Source of the DNA: Kalaharituber pfeilii
Lineage: Eukaryota; Ascomycota; Pezizomycetes; Pezizales; Pezizaceae
Length of the DNA stretch: 64,000 nucleotides
Reading direction: 5' to 3'
Assembly (NCBI GenBank): GCA_015179045.1
Contig: WHUZ01000004.1
Span: 1,302,001 to 1,366,000 of the forward strand
Shown: piece by piece, positions 10,901 through 21,907 of the stretch
How positions within the stretch are numbered: position 1 is the stretch's first letter
How the letters are laid out: each line of letters starts with the position of its first letter
Translations under genes and position numbers: made by a program
Notes under the pieces: model-generated
Seen by the model: only the letters and a program-made list of their open reading frames with translations
What the model was told of the DNA's origin: nothing
The model's database searches: none

Positions 10901-11887
10901 TGATGGTTGATATTATTGTCGGTCGGCGTGCCCTGTGGCTCAACTCCCCAGAAGAGAAACTGTCCTTAATGGTGGGGCGCTGTGTACAAGTCCATTGTCA
11001 AATACTCTTACCAAGAAAAGTAAAAAATTGATAGTGAATCGCAGTACAGAATCGTATTAGAAGGCGATATCCTGTGTCGGAAATTTCCTGCGACAGCGGC
11101 GTTGGTGTAAGCAATAATAATGGAACTGCTGCAGAAGCTTCTGAAACGAAAGCGAGAGAGTATTTCTGACTAGGGCAGTTGGGCGGTTGATTGAAGCACG
11201 CAGTGCTGCAAGGTCGCTAGATAACTAGCCTCGCTTACGATGTTGCAAAGCGACGCCCAGACATTAGGGTTCAAAAATAAATCGCGAAGGTGAGGGAAAC
11301 GCGAGCAGAAGGGGAGAACGGTCCTCTTTACTGCAACACAACCCAACCAATCGAGAGCAAGCGGTCTTAACTCGCGAAAATAACCCACGCGCAATGTGTG
11401 CAAGACCACTTTTGGTGAGAGGGTGGTGGCCGCCCGACCTCATTAGTGCCGCCAACGCAATAGTAGGTATGGGGGGCAGGGGTATGCTGGCTGCTAAACC
11501 ATGCTTACCAATGGCGGGTAGGGCACTCCAGGGCAGTGCAGCCTATGAGGGGCTTGAATTAGGGGCAGCCGACGATTTCTGGAAGACCACCCGCATCTGG
11601 ATGTCTGGGTGTGAGACATGCATCAGCGACCAGATGACAACCCGGGGTGGTCATGGATGGCAACCCAGGCCGCCGGAAGACAGCCGTAGGGGGTAAAGGT
11701 GGGGGTAGCATGGTAAGGCGGAGAATCTTAATCTCACTTGTTACTCTAATTGACCACTGCATTGCTAAGATAAGTTATAAGATGTCGTCCACTTCCGTTG
11801 GGAGTCCCATTCCATCACCATCAGCATTTGCTTCAAGTTCCCATCAATCTTATTCAACCTTTGCTCACGAAGCTCGTACCCATCTAA

Positions 11888-12579
11888 ATGAACTCCAACG
11901 ATGATCCAGACATGTATATCAGTATCGCTCGAGATTTTTCCATGGGCATGGTACTGGTCCTCTTGTGTTTACACAGAATAGCGCAGGACATGAATGAACG
12001 CCAACAGCACCCGACAAATATACCAGCAACGGAAATGGCCAGGAATGAAGCCCTCAATACACCTGCAGCTGTGGACGTAAATTTACAGCCAAATATTTCT
12101 AACCACGCTACTCCAGAGCTGGAAATCCTCTCTGGAATTCATGGCAACAGAAGCGGGAACCCCCTACCAACTTTCCACCACTTCCAACTGTACGCCGAAC
12201 ACATGCGCCCCATGTCTTCCATGAAATGCCAACATTACAAAACCCTAGTAGCTACCGTGATGCGTCAGGCCATACCCCATTAACATATGGTGCTGCTTTG
12301 CGGTCACCAAATCAGAGTGTCAACAGCGACATGGTGGGCCAGCAAGAACCTGTTGAACTGATGGGAGTTGACAGTACACAAGCTTGTGGAAACGCAATGT
12401 CACCAGTGGAACTACCAGCAGAAATGAATTCACAGGATACAGAACTTCAACTTTTGACAGCAGGAAGTATCGACGGAGGGACTGCCAACAACACCAGGAA
12501 GACCAAACTGAAAACCAAACCGAAAACTTGGTATCGGAAGCTGTATAATCTCATCTGGCGGCATAAATCCCGGAAGTAA
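11888..12579 (+). pseudogene. array gene family, copy C (frameshifted)
   Basis: The frame opens at the conserved CTAAATGA start with the family N-terminus (DPDMYISIARDFSMGMVLVL) and reads about 100 codons in register. Compared with copy B, one base is missing in a C-rich stretch near 12164 (CCCCCTACC against CCCCCGCACC). This throws translation into a frame that stops at 12281-12283. The true frame resumes from about 12226 to the family stop at 12577-12579, keeping the basic C-terminal part (TRKTKLKTKPKTWYRKLYNL). An additional 18-bp in-frame deletion near 12206 removes residues equivalent to the THGSHAYLAP region. A weak TATA-like TTATAAG lies near 11775, 113 bp upstream. It is inactive unless recoded. 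Confidence 0.75.
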
Positions 12580-13253
12580 CAGGGAACACTGGAGCATGAA
12601 GGGCAATATATGACTGTAGATGTTGAAGAGGACTTTTGCATGGAGTACTTCATGATCCTGAGATTGATTATAGAAAATTGGTGCCATCGGCAAGGACTGG
12701 AAGAAGCTTCGGAAATCACTTTACTATCTTGCAAGTTATATTTTGCTCTCTTGCATTTGTTTGCAGAGATTTAATTTCTTTTTCGTTTTTGATTGGAATC
12801 AGGATTTTGTATTGCAAGTGGTACAGATATTGGGTTTGGACCTTTCAGCATTAATTAGGTTCACCATTTCAATGATTGTCAATGGTTGCCTGCTTTTTGT
12901 TATGATGTCATCTGGGATTGGATGTTAGATACAGTGGTGACCAACGCTGAAAATATGCATATGTCGGTGCGATGGGTAGGGGACGGTTGGAACATTGTTC
13001 GGGAAACTGACTTTTTTTTTTTTCACGACTACTCTTTCTGTATTTCTTTAAGTCTATTAATCTGCTACCGAGTCATGTTACACAATCTTCTCCTCCTTCT
13101 TCCTGTTCTTTTTGTTTTTGTCTTTAGTGCTCTTTCCCGTTTCCTTTCTCTGTCTCCTCTCTGTTTATAGAGATGTTTATTAACAACAAGCAGTGATGAT
13201 CAGCCAAGCCGCAGCCACTATTGGTATTGCAGAGTGCAGCCCTGTGATCTGAC

Positions 13254-13326
13254 CTTCTTTTTTATTTTTCTTAATTAAAAAAAACAATCACGTAACCCCC
13301 TCTTGCAGCTGTTCGCCATGGCAGGG
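13254..13326 (-). mobile_element. uSINE, reverse orientation
   Basis: T-rich tract, then ATCACGTAACC and ...TGTTCGCCATGGCAGGGC. Target duplications are CCTGTGATCTGAC (13241-13253) and CCTGTGATTTGAC (13327-13339). The equivalent sites in units A (near 7571) and B (near 57126) have no insert. Confidence 0.85.
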
Positions 13327-13815
13327 CCTGTGATTTGACGATGGTACATGCAACATTTGTATGTACTTATGCACTCACAAGTACAATTTCAGTGACTGGG
13401 GAATGCCATCTGTACGATTATTTAATTCTCGACGGCTGTGAATAGAGCAAATCAGGACATTATGATACGAATGTGTTGCAATTACAAGTATACTCAAAAA
13501 GGGCAGTATTGCGCGTGTCATTACTGGATGGAGTGACGTGCGAGGGTGGCGAAGGAGCGAAGTGGGGGTTGTAGGGGGGAAGAGTAGGGTACAAGTGCTT
13601 GGAACGGGTAGTGCAGGGATGTCTGAGATCACACTAATGTATCATTAATGTTGTATGCACTCTAACTGGCCCAAGCCACAAGCGAAGCACATGGCTCCCG
13701 CCAACGAAAAGTAAAGTTTGCCCCGCATATCGCAACAGCCAAGGGGAGACGCCATGATTTTATTTCCAACGTTACCAAAAAAATTTAAGCTTTGCAAATC
13801 CGCCGAGTTAGTGCC

Positions 13816-13880
13816 GTTAAATGGTGTAACGGTAGCACGTGGAATTTTGACTCGCGTAACCTAGGTCCAGCTCCCCAATT
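13816..13880 (+). pseudogene. tRNA-Gln-like relic, unit C
   Basis: Same A box and anticodon remnant as the unit A copy. It is more decayed: GTGGAATTTTGACTC in the anticodon arm and CCTAGGTCCAGCTCC in the T arm. Confidence 0.4.
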
Positions 13881-14135
13881 CGACCTTTTCTTTACGGTAG
13901 CTGTCGACCAATTGCGGTATAACAGAAAGCTCACGTGTGTTGTGGATGTTTATGCTTCTTGGATCTCATTATGTTGACAATGAAAGACATCTCAGAATGT
14001 TGAAATTGATAGTTGGACTTTACAGATTTTGTGACATGGCTTTCTGACATGGGCGGAGTTGCAAGCTACGAAAAAAAAGCGGATCCGGAACTAATATCTG
14101 TTCAGAGATCTCACCGACGGTCCTCACAATGCACC

Positions 14136-14136
<1 letters not shown>

Positions 14137-14215
<79 letters not shown>
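14137..14215 (+). repeat. poly(C)21-poly(A)58 tract
   Basis: Twenty-one C followed directly by 58 A interrupt unit C at a place where units A (near 8412) and B (near 57976) read straight through from GACGGTCCTCAC to TCCACTCAA-like sequence. No recognisable element body is attached. The long frames that cross it are artefacts of the homopolymers. Confidence 0.8.
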
Positions 14216-14218
<3 letters not shown>

Positions 14219-15892
14219 CCACTCAACGATTTACTCAATACACTGCTTGAACCATGGATCCAGTTGTCATCGCTGCGGTTGCTGGATGGAGATATCTCCG
14301 CACAGTCCGCGCGGATTGTGTATTGGACTGTCCCGAATCGCATGCGTTATGTGGTTATGGATTGCGGAGACTGTTCAAATTACTTCTGGAGATTGTTGCA
14401 ATGGCGGTGTGTCTGCGGTAGTTGCTGTATCATATTATATAAGGTGGTGATAAAGCTTGGAAGTGCTTATGGCAATGTTGGTGATATGGGCTCCGGAAGA
14501 GGTTTCTCCAAAAGAAAACACTGTAATGGGGCTTGCGAGTCCTCAACCTTCGTCCCCTGTTTTATTCGTTTTTCTACACGATTTCCCATCTTCGCACCGG
14601 TAAGCCGTCCTTTCTCCATACTTTAATGCCTCTACGATTGTGGCCACAACTCTTGCAAATCCCGCTACCGGCTTCACCTCCTCCAGTGCCCTACCTCTTA
14701 TTGCTCTCCTTCATCTCCGTTACCATTCCCTCAAAGCCTTTCGTCCGCTGGATCTCCCGAGAAGAGTATCATTCCTGGCTTTGTCTTCAATATTAACCTA
14801 TCGGTTAGTTGTCGCCGTTTCGCGCCTTCCTTCTTATTGGACCTTGGGGTGAGGTTGACGTATTGGCAATGGAGGTTTTTCAAAATTTCATCTCGGGGGG
14901 GAAACTGCATGGCGAACTGAGTATGTTGGAATGGAAATCCAATCGAAAGGCTCGGTGCATTGAAAATTTCTCGAGGAACCTTGTGGTTGTGGAATCGCAA
15001 CCGAAGAATTCACTTGGCTGTTTTGACAGTGCTCAATGTATACGGTAGACATGCCAAGGCGGACCTACCACCTACTTATACCTCCGGCAATCATGACAAC
15101 ACTAGATTCCCTCTGCTGCTGTTTCATATCCAGCCTTCTGGAAAGCTTGGCGCAGCTGGACCAGTGAGGTGTCAAGGGCTTAGAACTGGTCTAGCGTATC
15201 GGCTTTGCTTCTGCGTAACATTGTGTTAGGTAACTCAACTAAGCCTTAATCAGAGGTCGAATTTCAGCCAAAGTTACCAATCCATCACATATTGTCGCTC
15301 TAATAGTAACACTGTACCTGTTAGAAGGCTGAAATCGCACCGTGGTCGCGCTCACATCAGAATCCTTGCGATGTCTATACTACTCGATTCAAATCGTGAC
15401 TATGATTATGGCTCTTAGCAGACGTCCTACTGGGCGGAGCGGTGGCTGGGGGTATTGGGGTTTGCTGGTAAAGCGGAGAATCGATATCTGTAGTAGTTCA
15501 AGTCGTAAATTTTTACAATAGTTGTCAAAGAAGTCGCTACCGTGGATAGTGTTTCGGAGGTGCATTGTTGGATCACTGGCTTATTTGGGGGGCAAAAGCT
15601 TGGCCAGGTAAGGAACCTAATGATCACGTTGCATTGGGTAATTACCTATTAGTATATTTAACAGATTTTGAAATGTCAACTTATGGTTGGGGACATCTGT
15701 ACACGGAGTGGGGCGGACATTTGGCTTGATGACTAAGCACTAGTTACGTAGTAGTTACGTACACTGTTCTACCCCCTTTCAAACTGTCGCATCGATTTGG
15801 TTTTCTTTCACTTGCTCACCCCACCGCCCTGCTACTCCCACCTATACCAGTTGGACCTCCACTGCATACTGCTCCTCATATACTTGTTGCAT

Positions 15893-15992
15893 CGGTCGCT
15901 CAATCAGTCGTACATATCGGTCGCTCAATCAGTCGCTCAATCCGTCGCTCAATCGGTCGCTCAATCAGTCACTCAATCGGTCGCTTAAATCG
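15893..15992 (+). repeat. 12-bp minisatellite (CGGTCGCTCAAT)n
   Basis: About eight 12-bp units with small variations. In one frame they read as Ser-Val-Ala-Gln repeats. Nothing else suggests a gene. From here to 16980 I see only unique sequence, AT-rich between about 16020 and 16500 and GC-richer after. Confidence 0.8.
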
Positions 15993-16999
15993 GTCCTATA
16001 ACCTGTTCACCCACCCTGTTGCTGTTCTTATTCATTTGATGGTTTACAAGATACTCTTCCTTTAGCATTACATTCTGTTTCTTCCGCATCTATTAATCGT
16101 TTCTATTATCATTGTTTGTGTACTATAATGAAGGGTTAACTTATGGTACTAAAGAGTTTGATTCACATATATATAAAAGTCATAGACAGGTACCAGATAA
16201 AACGAAGTGGTAAAATAGATATGCATTGGAAATGTATATATTCTATTCTATTTTTGGTTAGCTATTTTCCTTTTTTGGTTAGTCTAATATGTACTATACC
16301 ATATTTAGCAATTTCTAAAGGTGGACATTTTTACCCATTCCCATATAAAACTTCTTATCTTTGATTTTCAAATCACGATGACAAAAAATTAAATAAATAG
16401 ATATCGCTTCAAAATATTATTTTTCATTCACTAATTTATCATTTTTTGATGCAAAACTAATTTTAACTATTAATTTTGGTTGTGATTTGTGTGTTGAAGT
16501 TGATGCGAAATTCACTCCGGTTACAGATGTCCCCAACCATACCGCAAGTAATAACTACGTGACACAAATCTGACAACCACCTTGGCAATGGCCCGACCCC
16601 AATCGAGAGCGTTGTGGGCGATGGCATGACAGGGTTCGGGGCCGATCGTGACCCAGGAGCCTGATTGGCGAGAGATGCGTGGGTCCATTCCTCTCGCGGC
16701 ATAAATCCCTGCCGTTCTCCCCCCTCCAGCCAGTACACTCTTCTCGCCCTCGCTCGCCCGTAAATGATGCATCGCCACAACCATCCACCCACCCTTGCTC
16801 CTTCGTTTTACGCTCGCCCGTACTGACTGCAAGATCTAGAGAGTGTTGTACTCGAGTACTTATGAGCGTCTTGTGCATGCAGATGTATCCCTGCTGCACT
16901 TCGCACCAGTACGTATCCCTGCTGGCCCTTCACCTAGCTAAACCCACCTAGCTAGACACGCCTTCTTTGTGAGAGTATGCAGCAACAGCTTTGGTCACT

Positions 17000-17006
17000 T
17001 ATAAAA
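17000..17006 (+). promoter_or_regulatory. TATA box of gene D
   Basis: TATAAAA, 140 bp before the ATG, followed by the conserved GTTCCACTTTCCAACG-type leader shared with the other copies. Confidence 0.65.
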
Positions 17007-17139
17007 ATCACTATTTCATTACCAATGCTGGGTTCCAGTTCCACTTTCCAACGAAAAAAACTTTCACGAGCACTTACTTGGAAGCTCGCATCAATTTTAT
17101 TCTCTCTTTGCTCTACACCTTCGTGTCGCCGGCGACTAA

Positions 17140-17853
17140 ATGAGTTCCAACGACGATCCAAACATGTACATCAATATTGCTCGAGATTTTTCCATCGGGA
17201 TGGTGCTGGTCCTTTTATGCTTAAACAGAATAGCTCAGGATATGAGTGAACGTCACCAGCGACAGACACCCGCACAGGAAATGGGCAATGAAGTTCCCAA
17301 TACACCGGCAGCGTCTGGAGTGCCTGCGGGAGAACTCAACTCAGAACGAGTGATTCCTAACCTCGCTGCTCTGGAGCAAGAAATACGCTTCGGAGGTCAC
17401 AATACCGCAAGGCACTATCCCCATCCCAACTTCTCACCGGTCCAAGCTGCACTCCGGGGACAGGGTGATGCTGAACTGGCACCCCATATCCTCCATGAGA
17501 TGTCAGCGTCACATAACCTCACGAACCACCATCGCACATCAGACTACATCCCATCAATGCGTGGCGCTGTTTTAAGGTCACGAAGTCAGAGCCTTGCGAG
17601 TGAGATGGTGATCCGGCAGAGCCCTGTTGAACTGATGGGAGTCGAGAGGAGGCAAGCATATGGGAGTGCTGCACTGCCGGTAGAACTTTCCACTGAAACG
17701 CAATCGGAAAATACCGAACATCAACTCCCGATACCTCGAAGCTATGCTGGAGGCAACACAAATAACACGAAGAAGATTAAAAGAAATCTTGGTATCGAAA
17801 GCTGCAAAATATTGTGCGCAGGCGTGAGTCCCAAAAGTAGCAAGGAACACTAG
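17140..17853 (+). CDS. array gene family, copy D (237 aa, altered C-terminus)
   Basis: An uninterrupted frame from the conserved ATG context encodes the family N-terminus (residues 1-35, hydrophobic run IGMVLVLLCL at about 20-29), followed by a divergent hydrophilic middle with the family motifs QEMGNEV, PHILHEM and VELMGVER. Near codon 213 an A is missing from an A-run relative to copies B and E (AGAAATCTTGG against AGAAAATCTTGG). The ending therefore reads NLGIESCKIL rather than the usual SWYRKLQ. The in-register alternative would end at a TAG about 16 bases earlier. It is either a functional variant with a new tail or a recently frameshifted copy. Function is unknown: no catalytic motif is visible, and the protein looks mostly disordered with one short hydrophobic helix. 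Confidence 0.5.
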   Translation: MSSNDDPNMYINIARDFSIGMVLVLLCLNRIAQDMSERHQRQTPAQEMGNEVPNTPAASGVPAGELNSERVIPNLAALEQEIRFGGHNTARHYPHPNFSPVQAALRGQGDAELAPHILHEMSASHNLTNHHRTSDYIPSMRGAVLRSRSQSLASEMVIRQSPVELMGVERRQAYGSAALPVELSTETQSENTEHQLPIPRSYAGGNTNNTKKIKRNLGIESCKILCAGVSPKSSKEH

Positions 17854-18884
17854 CAGCCGGAGGATACGATTTCCGATGTGCAGATGGGTGCGCCGCCGAC
17901 AGAAGGGCCTGTTACAGCTTTCTTCCTTTGCTCCTTGATATCTTGATTCCGTTTTGCTTTTATTCTTGTTTGCACAATTTATTTATTTGTATCGTGATGC
18001 GTAGATAATTTGTTGCGACGGAGGCAGGTATATACGGTATTAGCTTGGCACTTGTTTTTTTTTTTTTTTTTTTTTTGTATGCAGGGCTCTTAGAGGATTA
18101 TTGGATTATTTGGATTCAACGGCGATTGGATATCAACTCTGGCAATCCGCATATGTGCGCCGCGATAGGTACGGCGCGGTTTGGAGGATAGTTGGAACAT
18201 TGACAATTTGATTTTCTATGACTGCTTCCCTTGCGTGTGTTGACAGTTTCGCTCTTCCGGGATACGAGGCGCATCCCAATAAACCCTTACAAGATGTATG
18301 GCAAAGCTTTTTTTCTTTCTCTCTTTTTCATTTTCTTTCCTCTCTTGTTCGGTATTTCTCTCTTTGTTTCCTATTTTTTTTTTTTTAAATTTACAGAAGC
18401 AATTGGTAACCATAGCCATAAAAGATAAAAGAAAAAAAAGAGATGGGTGAGAAAATTCGTATACGTTTGTTCAACTTGATGATTGAGTCGTTGATAATTT
18501 CCTTCACAGTTGCGCGAGAGAGGAATCGAGTATGAAAGGTCGAGTTAAAGACCTCCAAATGGACATGGCAGGTAACCTCACTTGTGAAAACAACAATACT
18601 ACACTAGCGGTGATCAAATAGGAATTTGCAAAAAAAGTATTTTTTTGCAGCATAATGATAGATAGTTAATAGACAATGTTTTTATTAGGACTATTGTATT
18701 TGTCCGCCTCTGAAGGGAATTTTGTGCACGTATTTCGAATGATATGGTAAGCCCGACAGTCCGGCGTCGAGATCTACTCGAACTGAGGCTCCGCCCTCGC
18801 CCTTCACTACTGTACTTGAGATAGCTCTTGATTGTGACACTATTCCCTATTTAAATCGAAAATGCATAAAGAAATCTAGCGAAT

Positions 18885-18960
18885 CCCAGCAGCTATCGGA
18901 CTTGAACCAATCATTAGTTAATCCTCACTGTGAGGACAGCGCTACCATCGCAGCCTAGCT
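18885..18960 (-). other. tRNA-like sequence (possible tRNA pseudogene or SINE head)
   Basis: On the minus strand a canonical B box GGTTCAAGTCC sits in a pairable T arm (ATTGG/CCGAT with a 7-base loop). An anticodon-like arm (GTCCT/AGGAT) and a D-arm-like GATGGTAGCGC precede it at tRNA-like spacing. The acceptor stem does not pair, and the base before the anticodon is not T. The equivalent part of unit E lacks about 350 bp around it, so it lies in an insertion specific to unit D. Other parts of 17860-19500 are unit D flank, sharing blocks with 28500-28760. Confidence 0.3.
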
Positions 18961-19513
18961 TGACGGTATCACTGACGGTATCACATCCCTGTCCTAGGCA
19001 TCCTTGCTACTGCCAAAGATAAGATTGTTCTGATAATCAACGGCGGTATTTAAGTTAACCTGTGACATCAATTATTGCGAATCGTTGATTGCTTTTGCAG
19101 CACTGGGATTAGCAAAATCGGAAGCAGTGTGGTTGGTTACGAATCTAAAATCCCTACCATCGCAGATGATAATTATAAGCCAGCAGAAACTCCTGGTCCG
19201 GGACAGGGATTGCTGATTAAGCCTAGCGTGGTTACATACTTTCCTACCATTTGGAGATGTGACACAAGTTGATGATTGTTGTTACGCGGGACCAGTACTG
19301 TAGGTACCGGTAAAAGTTTGCAGATCCTCCTCTATAACTAACCCATGTCAGCTGTTTTTCTATGTTATGTAATTCACGTCGCGCATAGCACCTGGCTTAG
19401 GCCCCACCTACATCAATAACAGGTATGCTTCGTACATCGAAATCCACTTCCACGATAGCTACACAATAGTTATTATATCACGGTCTTCCGGCTTGCGACA
19501 TGCCCCGATTGGG

Positions 19514-19543
19514 CAGTCTGGTTGGGGTCGTGCCAACCAGACT
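19514..19543. repeat. short hairpin
   Basis: Arms AGTCTGGTTGG and CCAACCAGACT pair perfectly around a 7-base loop. No T-run follows, so it is not an obvious terminator. Confidence 0.6.
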
Positions 19544-19649
19544 ACCGATTGGGGGTGTCATTCCGAACCTTTTTTAGACGTTTCGGAGTTAGCGGTACTT
19601 GGCAGCCTTGGCAAACCCCACCCTCCAACTATGTATAACCGCCGGATGA

Positions 19650-19705
19650 TTTTTTTTTTTTTTTTTATATCATTTATCGCTTACCGCCTTGTGGGCTATG
19701 GCGAT
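19650..19705 (-). mobile_element. LINE-B-type tail
   Basis: A T17 run, then ATATCATTTATCGCTTACCG and GGGCTATGGCGA, is the reverse of the LINE-B 3' end, with substitutions. How far the element extends towards 20180 is unclear. The sequence 19706-20788 shows no ORF I can support. Confidence 0.65.
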
Positions 19706-20788
19706 CACCTGGGGATGAGGCTAAGGCGCCATATATATCCCTCTGCTGTTCAGCCTCCTCATCGCCTTGGATCTTGCTACCGGCCTACCATCTCTCCGTT
19801 TGCCTATCGCCTGGCACTCTCTTCTATAACAATATCCTGGCATAGTAGGCAAAAAAAGGTCTAAGCCTTCCTATCTGGTCTCTCTCAACACTCTTCACCC
19901 ACACGCCTTCCAGTACTGCTACCGGCTCCACTATTTCTCGTCTGCTACCCTGGTAGGCCCTAGTGATCTTTCTTGCTATGTATTTAATACTGGAATTCTC
20001 CCACTCCCGTTGTATCCTGCTTATCCTCTACTTATTGTTCTGCGCTTCATAGTCCTGCTGGCCGGACCATAGCGATATATATATATCTGAGTTCCCTGCT
20101 AGCCAATCCTGCTACTCCTAATGCAATTGCCCGCAGCGCCTTAGCCTTCGCCTGCTCCTTTACGCAATGCTACTGGAATCTCCCTGCTATCATGCTCTCA
20201 TCCTAAAAGTGCGTTGACCTATGGTGTTACGGATTGCAACCGACCGTTTGCAAACCGTTGCACCAAAAGGTAGAACTACCGGTACCACCCGGTAGTGCGG
20301 TCGGTATATATAGGAGTATCCGTACGGGCCGGTCAGCGACTCGCTTACGTTTGCGCACGTGGTCAAGGATCTTGGCTCCCTTAGACGTCCACACGTACTA
20401 GTAATCAGCTTCCCTCTGCCGCCATGGCACGCCAAGCCGTGACATATGGTGCCTCGGGCGATTTTCATCCTGTGAGCACCCGTTGCGTCCCCTGAATGGA
20501 TATGGAGAGTAGAGCTATTATCGATTCGACTCGCTCTGTTATCTTGGGACGCTGTGCTGATCTATCTACATTATTTTAGGGGAGTCTTTTTATAGACTTT
20601 TCACCCGTTCCAAAACCTCGCTGAGTTCCTGACTCAGTAATCGCAAACTTGCCCCATTAGAAAATCGACAAACTTACCCTTTCGTACTAGCCCTTTTACA
20701 AGGGGTGTAAAGCTACTATCCTATATCTCTTTGGTGAAGAGGCATACCGGTAATGATGAGGAGGTGAGGCCAGAGCTCTATAGCTAGT

Positions 20789-21184
20789 TCAGTCTGCCAA
20801 GATTTCGTGAACGTGCTCGAGGAATTCGAAAGGGCCGTCTATATTCCTATTGGTCATCTTAAGGATAACGACAAACAGATCTATTATCCGCTGCATCAAA
20901 AGGTAGGTTAGCTGCAGGTCAGTAGCGTTATCAGTGGGAAGTATTTGAAGGTGGTCGGCCGCTTCTTGGCGGGGTGCCATGTCATGTGACCCGCTGACAG
21001 GTTGCATACTCAAAGCTACCCATTTGCAAACCTGCCTATCGTTATTAGTCTCGTATATCGTTATGACCACGGCCTCAATCAAAATTCTGCATCTTGAAGG
21101 CGATTTAGCCTGAACGATTTTATCGATGGTTCGAACATGCGGGATGCCTAACAGAAGCTTTTCAAGAATGAGCATCATGAACAT
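20789..21184 (-). CDS. hypothetical 131-residue ORF
   Basis: This open frame on the minus strand ends about 80 bases before a LINE-B tail. The predicted product has a hydrophobic N-terminus (MFMMLILEKLLLGI) that is too polar downstream for a clear signal peptide, then a mixed helical-looking body ending FEFLEHVHEILAD. I do not recognise a domain. No second copy exists in the window, no TATA box or intron signal is evident, and its length is only moderately above chance for this base composition. It may be a fragment of a decayed gene. Confidence 0.25.
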   Translation of the reverse strand: MFMMLILEKLLLGIPHVRTIDKIVQAKSPSRCRILIEAVVITIYETNNDRQVCKWVALSMQPVSGSHDMAPRQEAADHLQILPTDNATDLQLTYLLMQRIIDLFVVILKMTNRNIDGPFEFLEHVHEILAD

Positions 21185-21267
21185 TCGAACTGTGGAAATT
21201 GCATTACAGGAGGCCGATTATTTCCTTACAGGAGGCGGAGCGGAGAAGTTGGCCAGTCCATATACCC

Positions 21268-21331
21268 CTTTGTATTTAATCTCGCCATAGCCCATAGGGC
21301 CGCATCCGAGGAATGATATAAAAAAAAAAAA
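21268..21331 (+). mobile_element. LINE-B tail fragment
   Basis: TCGCCATAGCCCATAGGGCC, GGAATGATATA and an A12 run form the LINE-B 3' terminus in plus orientation. The 5' limit is uncertain because the preceding bases are diverged. Confidence 0.6.
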
Positions 21332-21450
21332 GTGGGGATTTCGGCCAAGAAAATAGGATCGAACATGTGGGTGAGACAAATCCCTGAAAGATATCTCACA
21401 ATGAGTTCTAGATTTTCTTGTCTCAATGAGGCTCTGTATGACTGCTGACA

Positions 21451-21660
21451 CAGTCTAACCTTGCTATAACGAATTCACGAAACTCGTTATAGGGAAAACC
21501 CTGCGATACCGAAACATTGACTGAGCCCAATCCGTTTGCGCTCAACCACCACTTGCTATAAAAAAGCCAACAAATAACGAAACAAAAATTAGTTTGAGCA
21601 AAAGTTATTATACAAATTATTCTTGCTATAGCGAAAAATGGCTAATGGATTGCATGACTA
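21451..21660. mobile_element. decayed pogo/Tc1-like element end
   Basis: CAGTCTAACCTTGCTATAAC is the same terminal motif as the MITE ends at 33443 and 34184, followed by repeated CGTTATAG/TTGCTATA motifs typical of subterminal repeats. No matching opposite end was found, so this is a relic. Confidence 0.5.
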
Positions 21661-21907
21661 ATCAAGGACTTACCCAATCGCATAACCTAGAAACTGTCTC
21701 CGGGCCATAAGGACTTTGCTCCAGGGACTCTGCCATGCCGAACAGCTAACCGACAACAACCACCACAGGACGAGCGTTTGGAAGCGACTCCACAACCACA
21801 ACGTCCCCCCGAGTGAAACCCACATAGATCGATAGGTCTCAGCATGCTGAGTCCTTTGATCTAATTTTTATCCTGAAAAAACCTACTCCACAAGTTTCCC
21901 CCTCGGG

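Noticed and set aside
14013..14626. Two frames of 145 and 165 codons crossing the C/A tract
   Set aside because: They exist only because the homopolymer lacks stops; the paralogous sites in units A and B have no such frame.
20225..20520. Possible LTR starting TGTTACGG with a TATATATAGG box
   Set aside because: No matching CA end, second LTR, primer-binding site or target duplication could be found.
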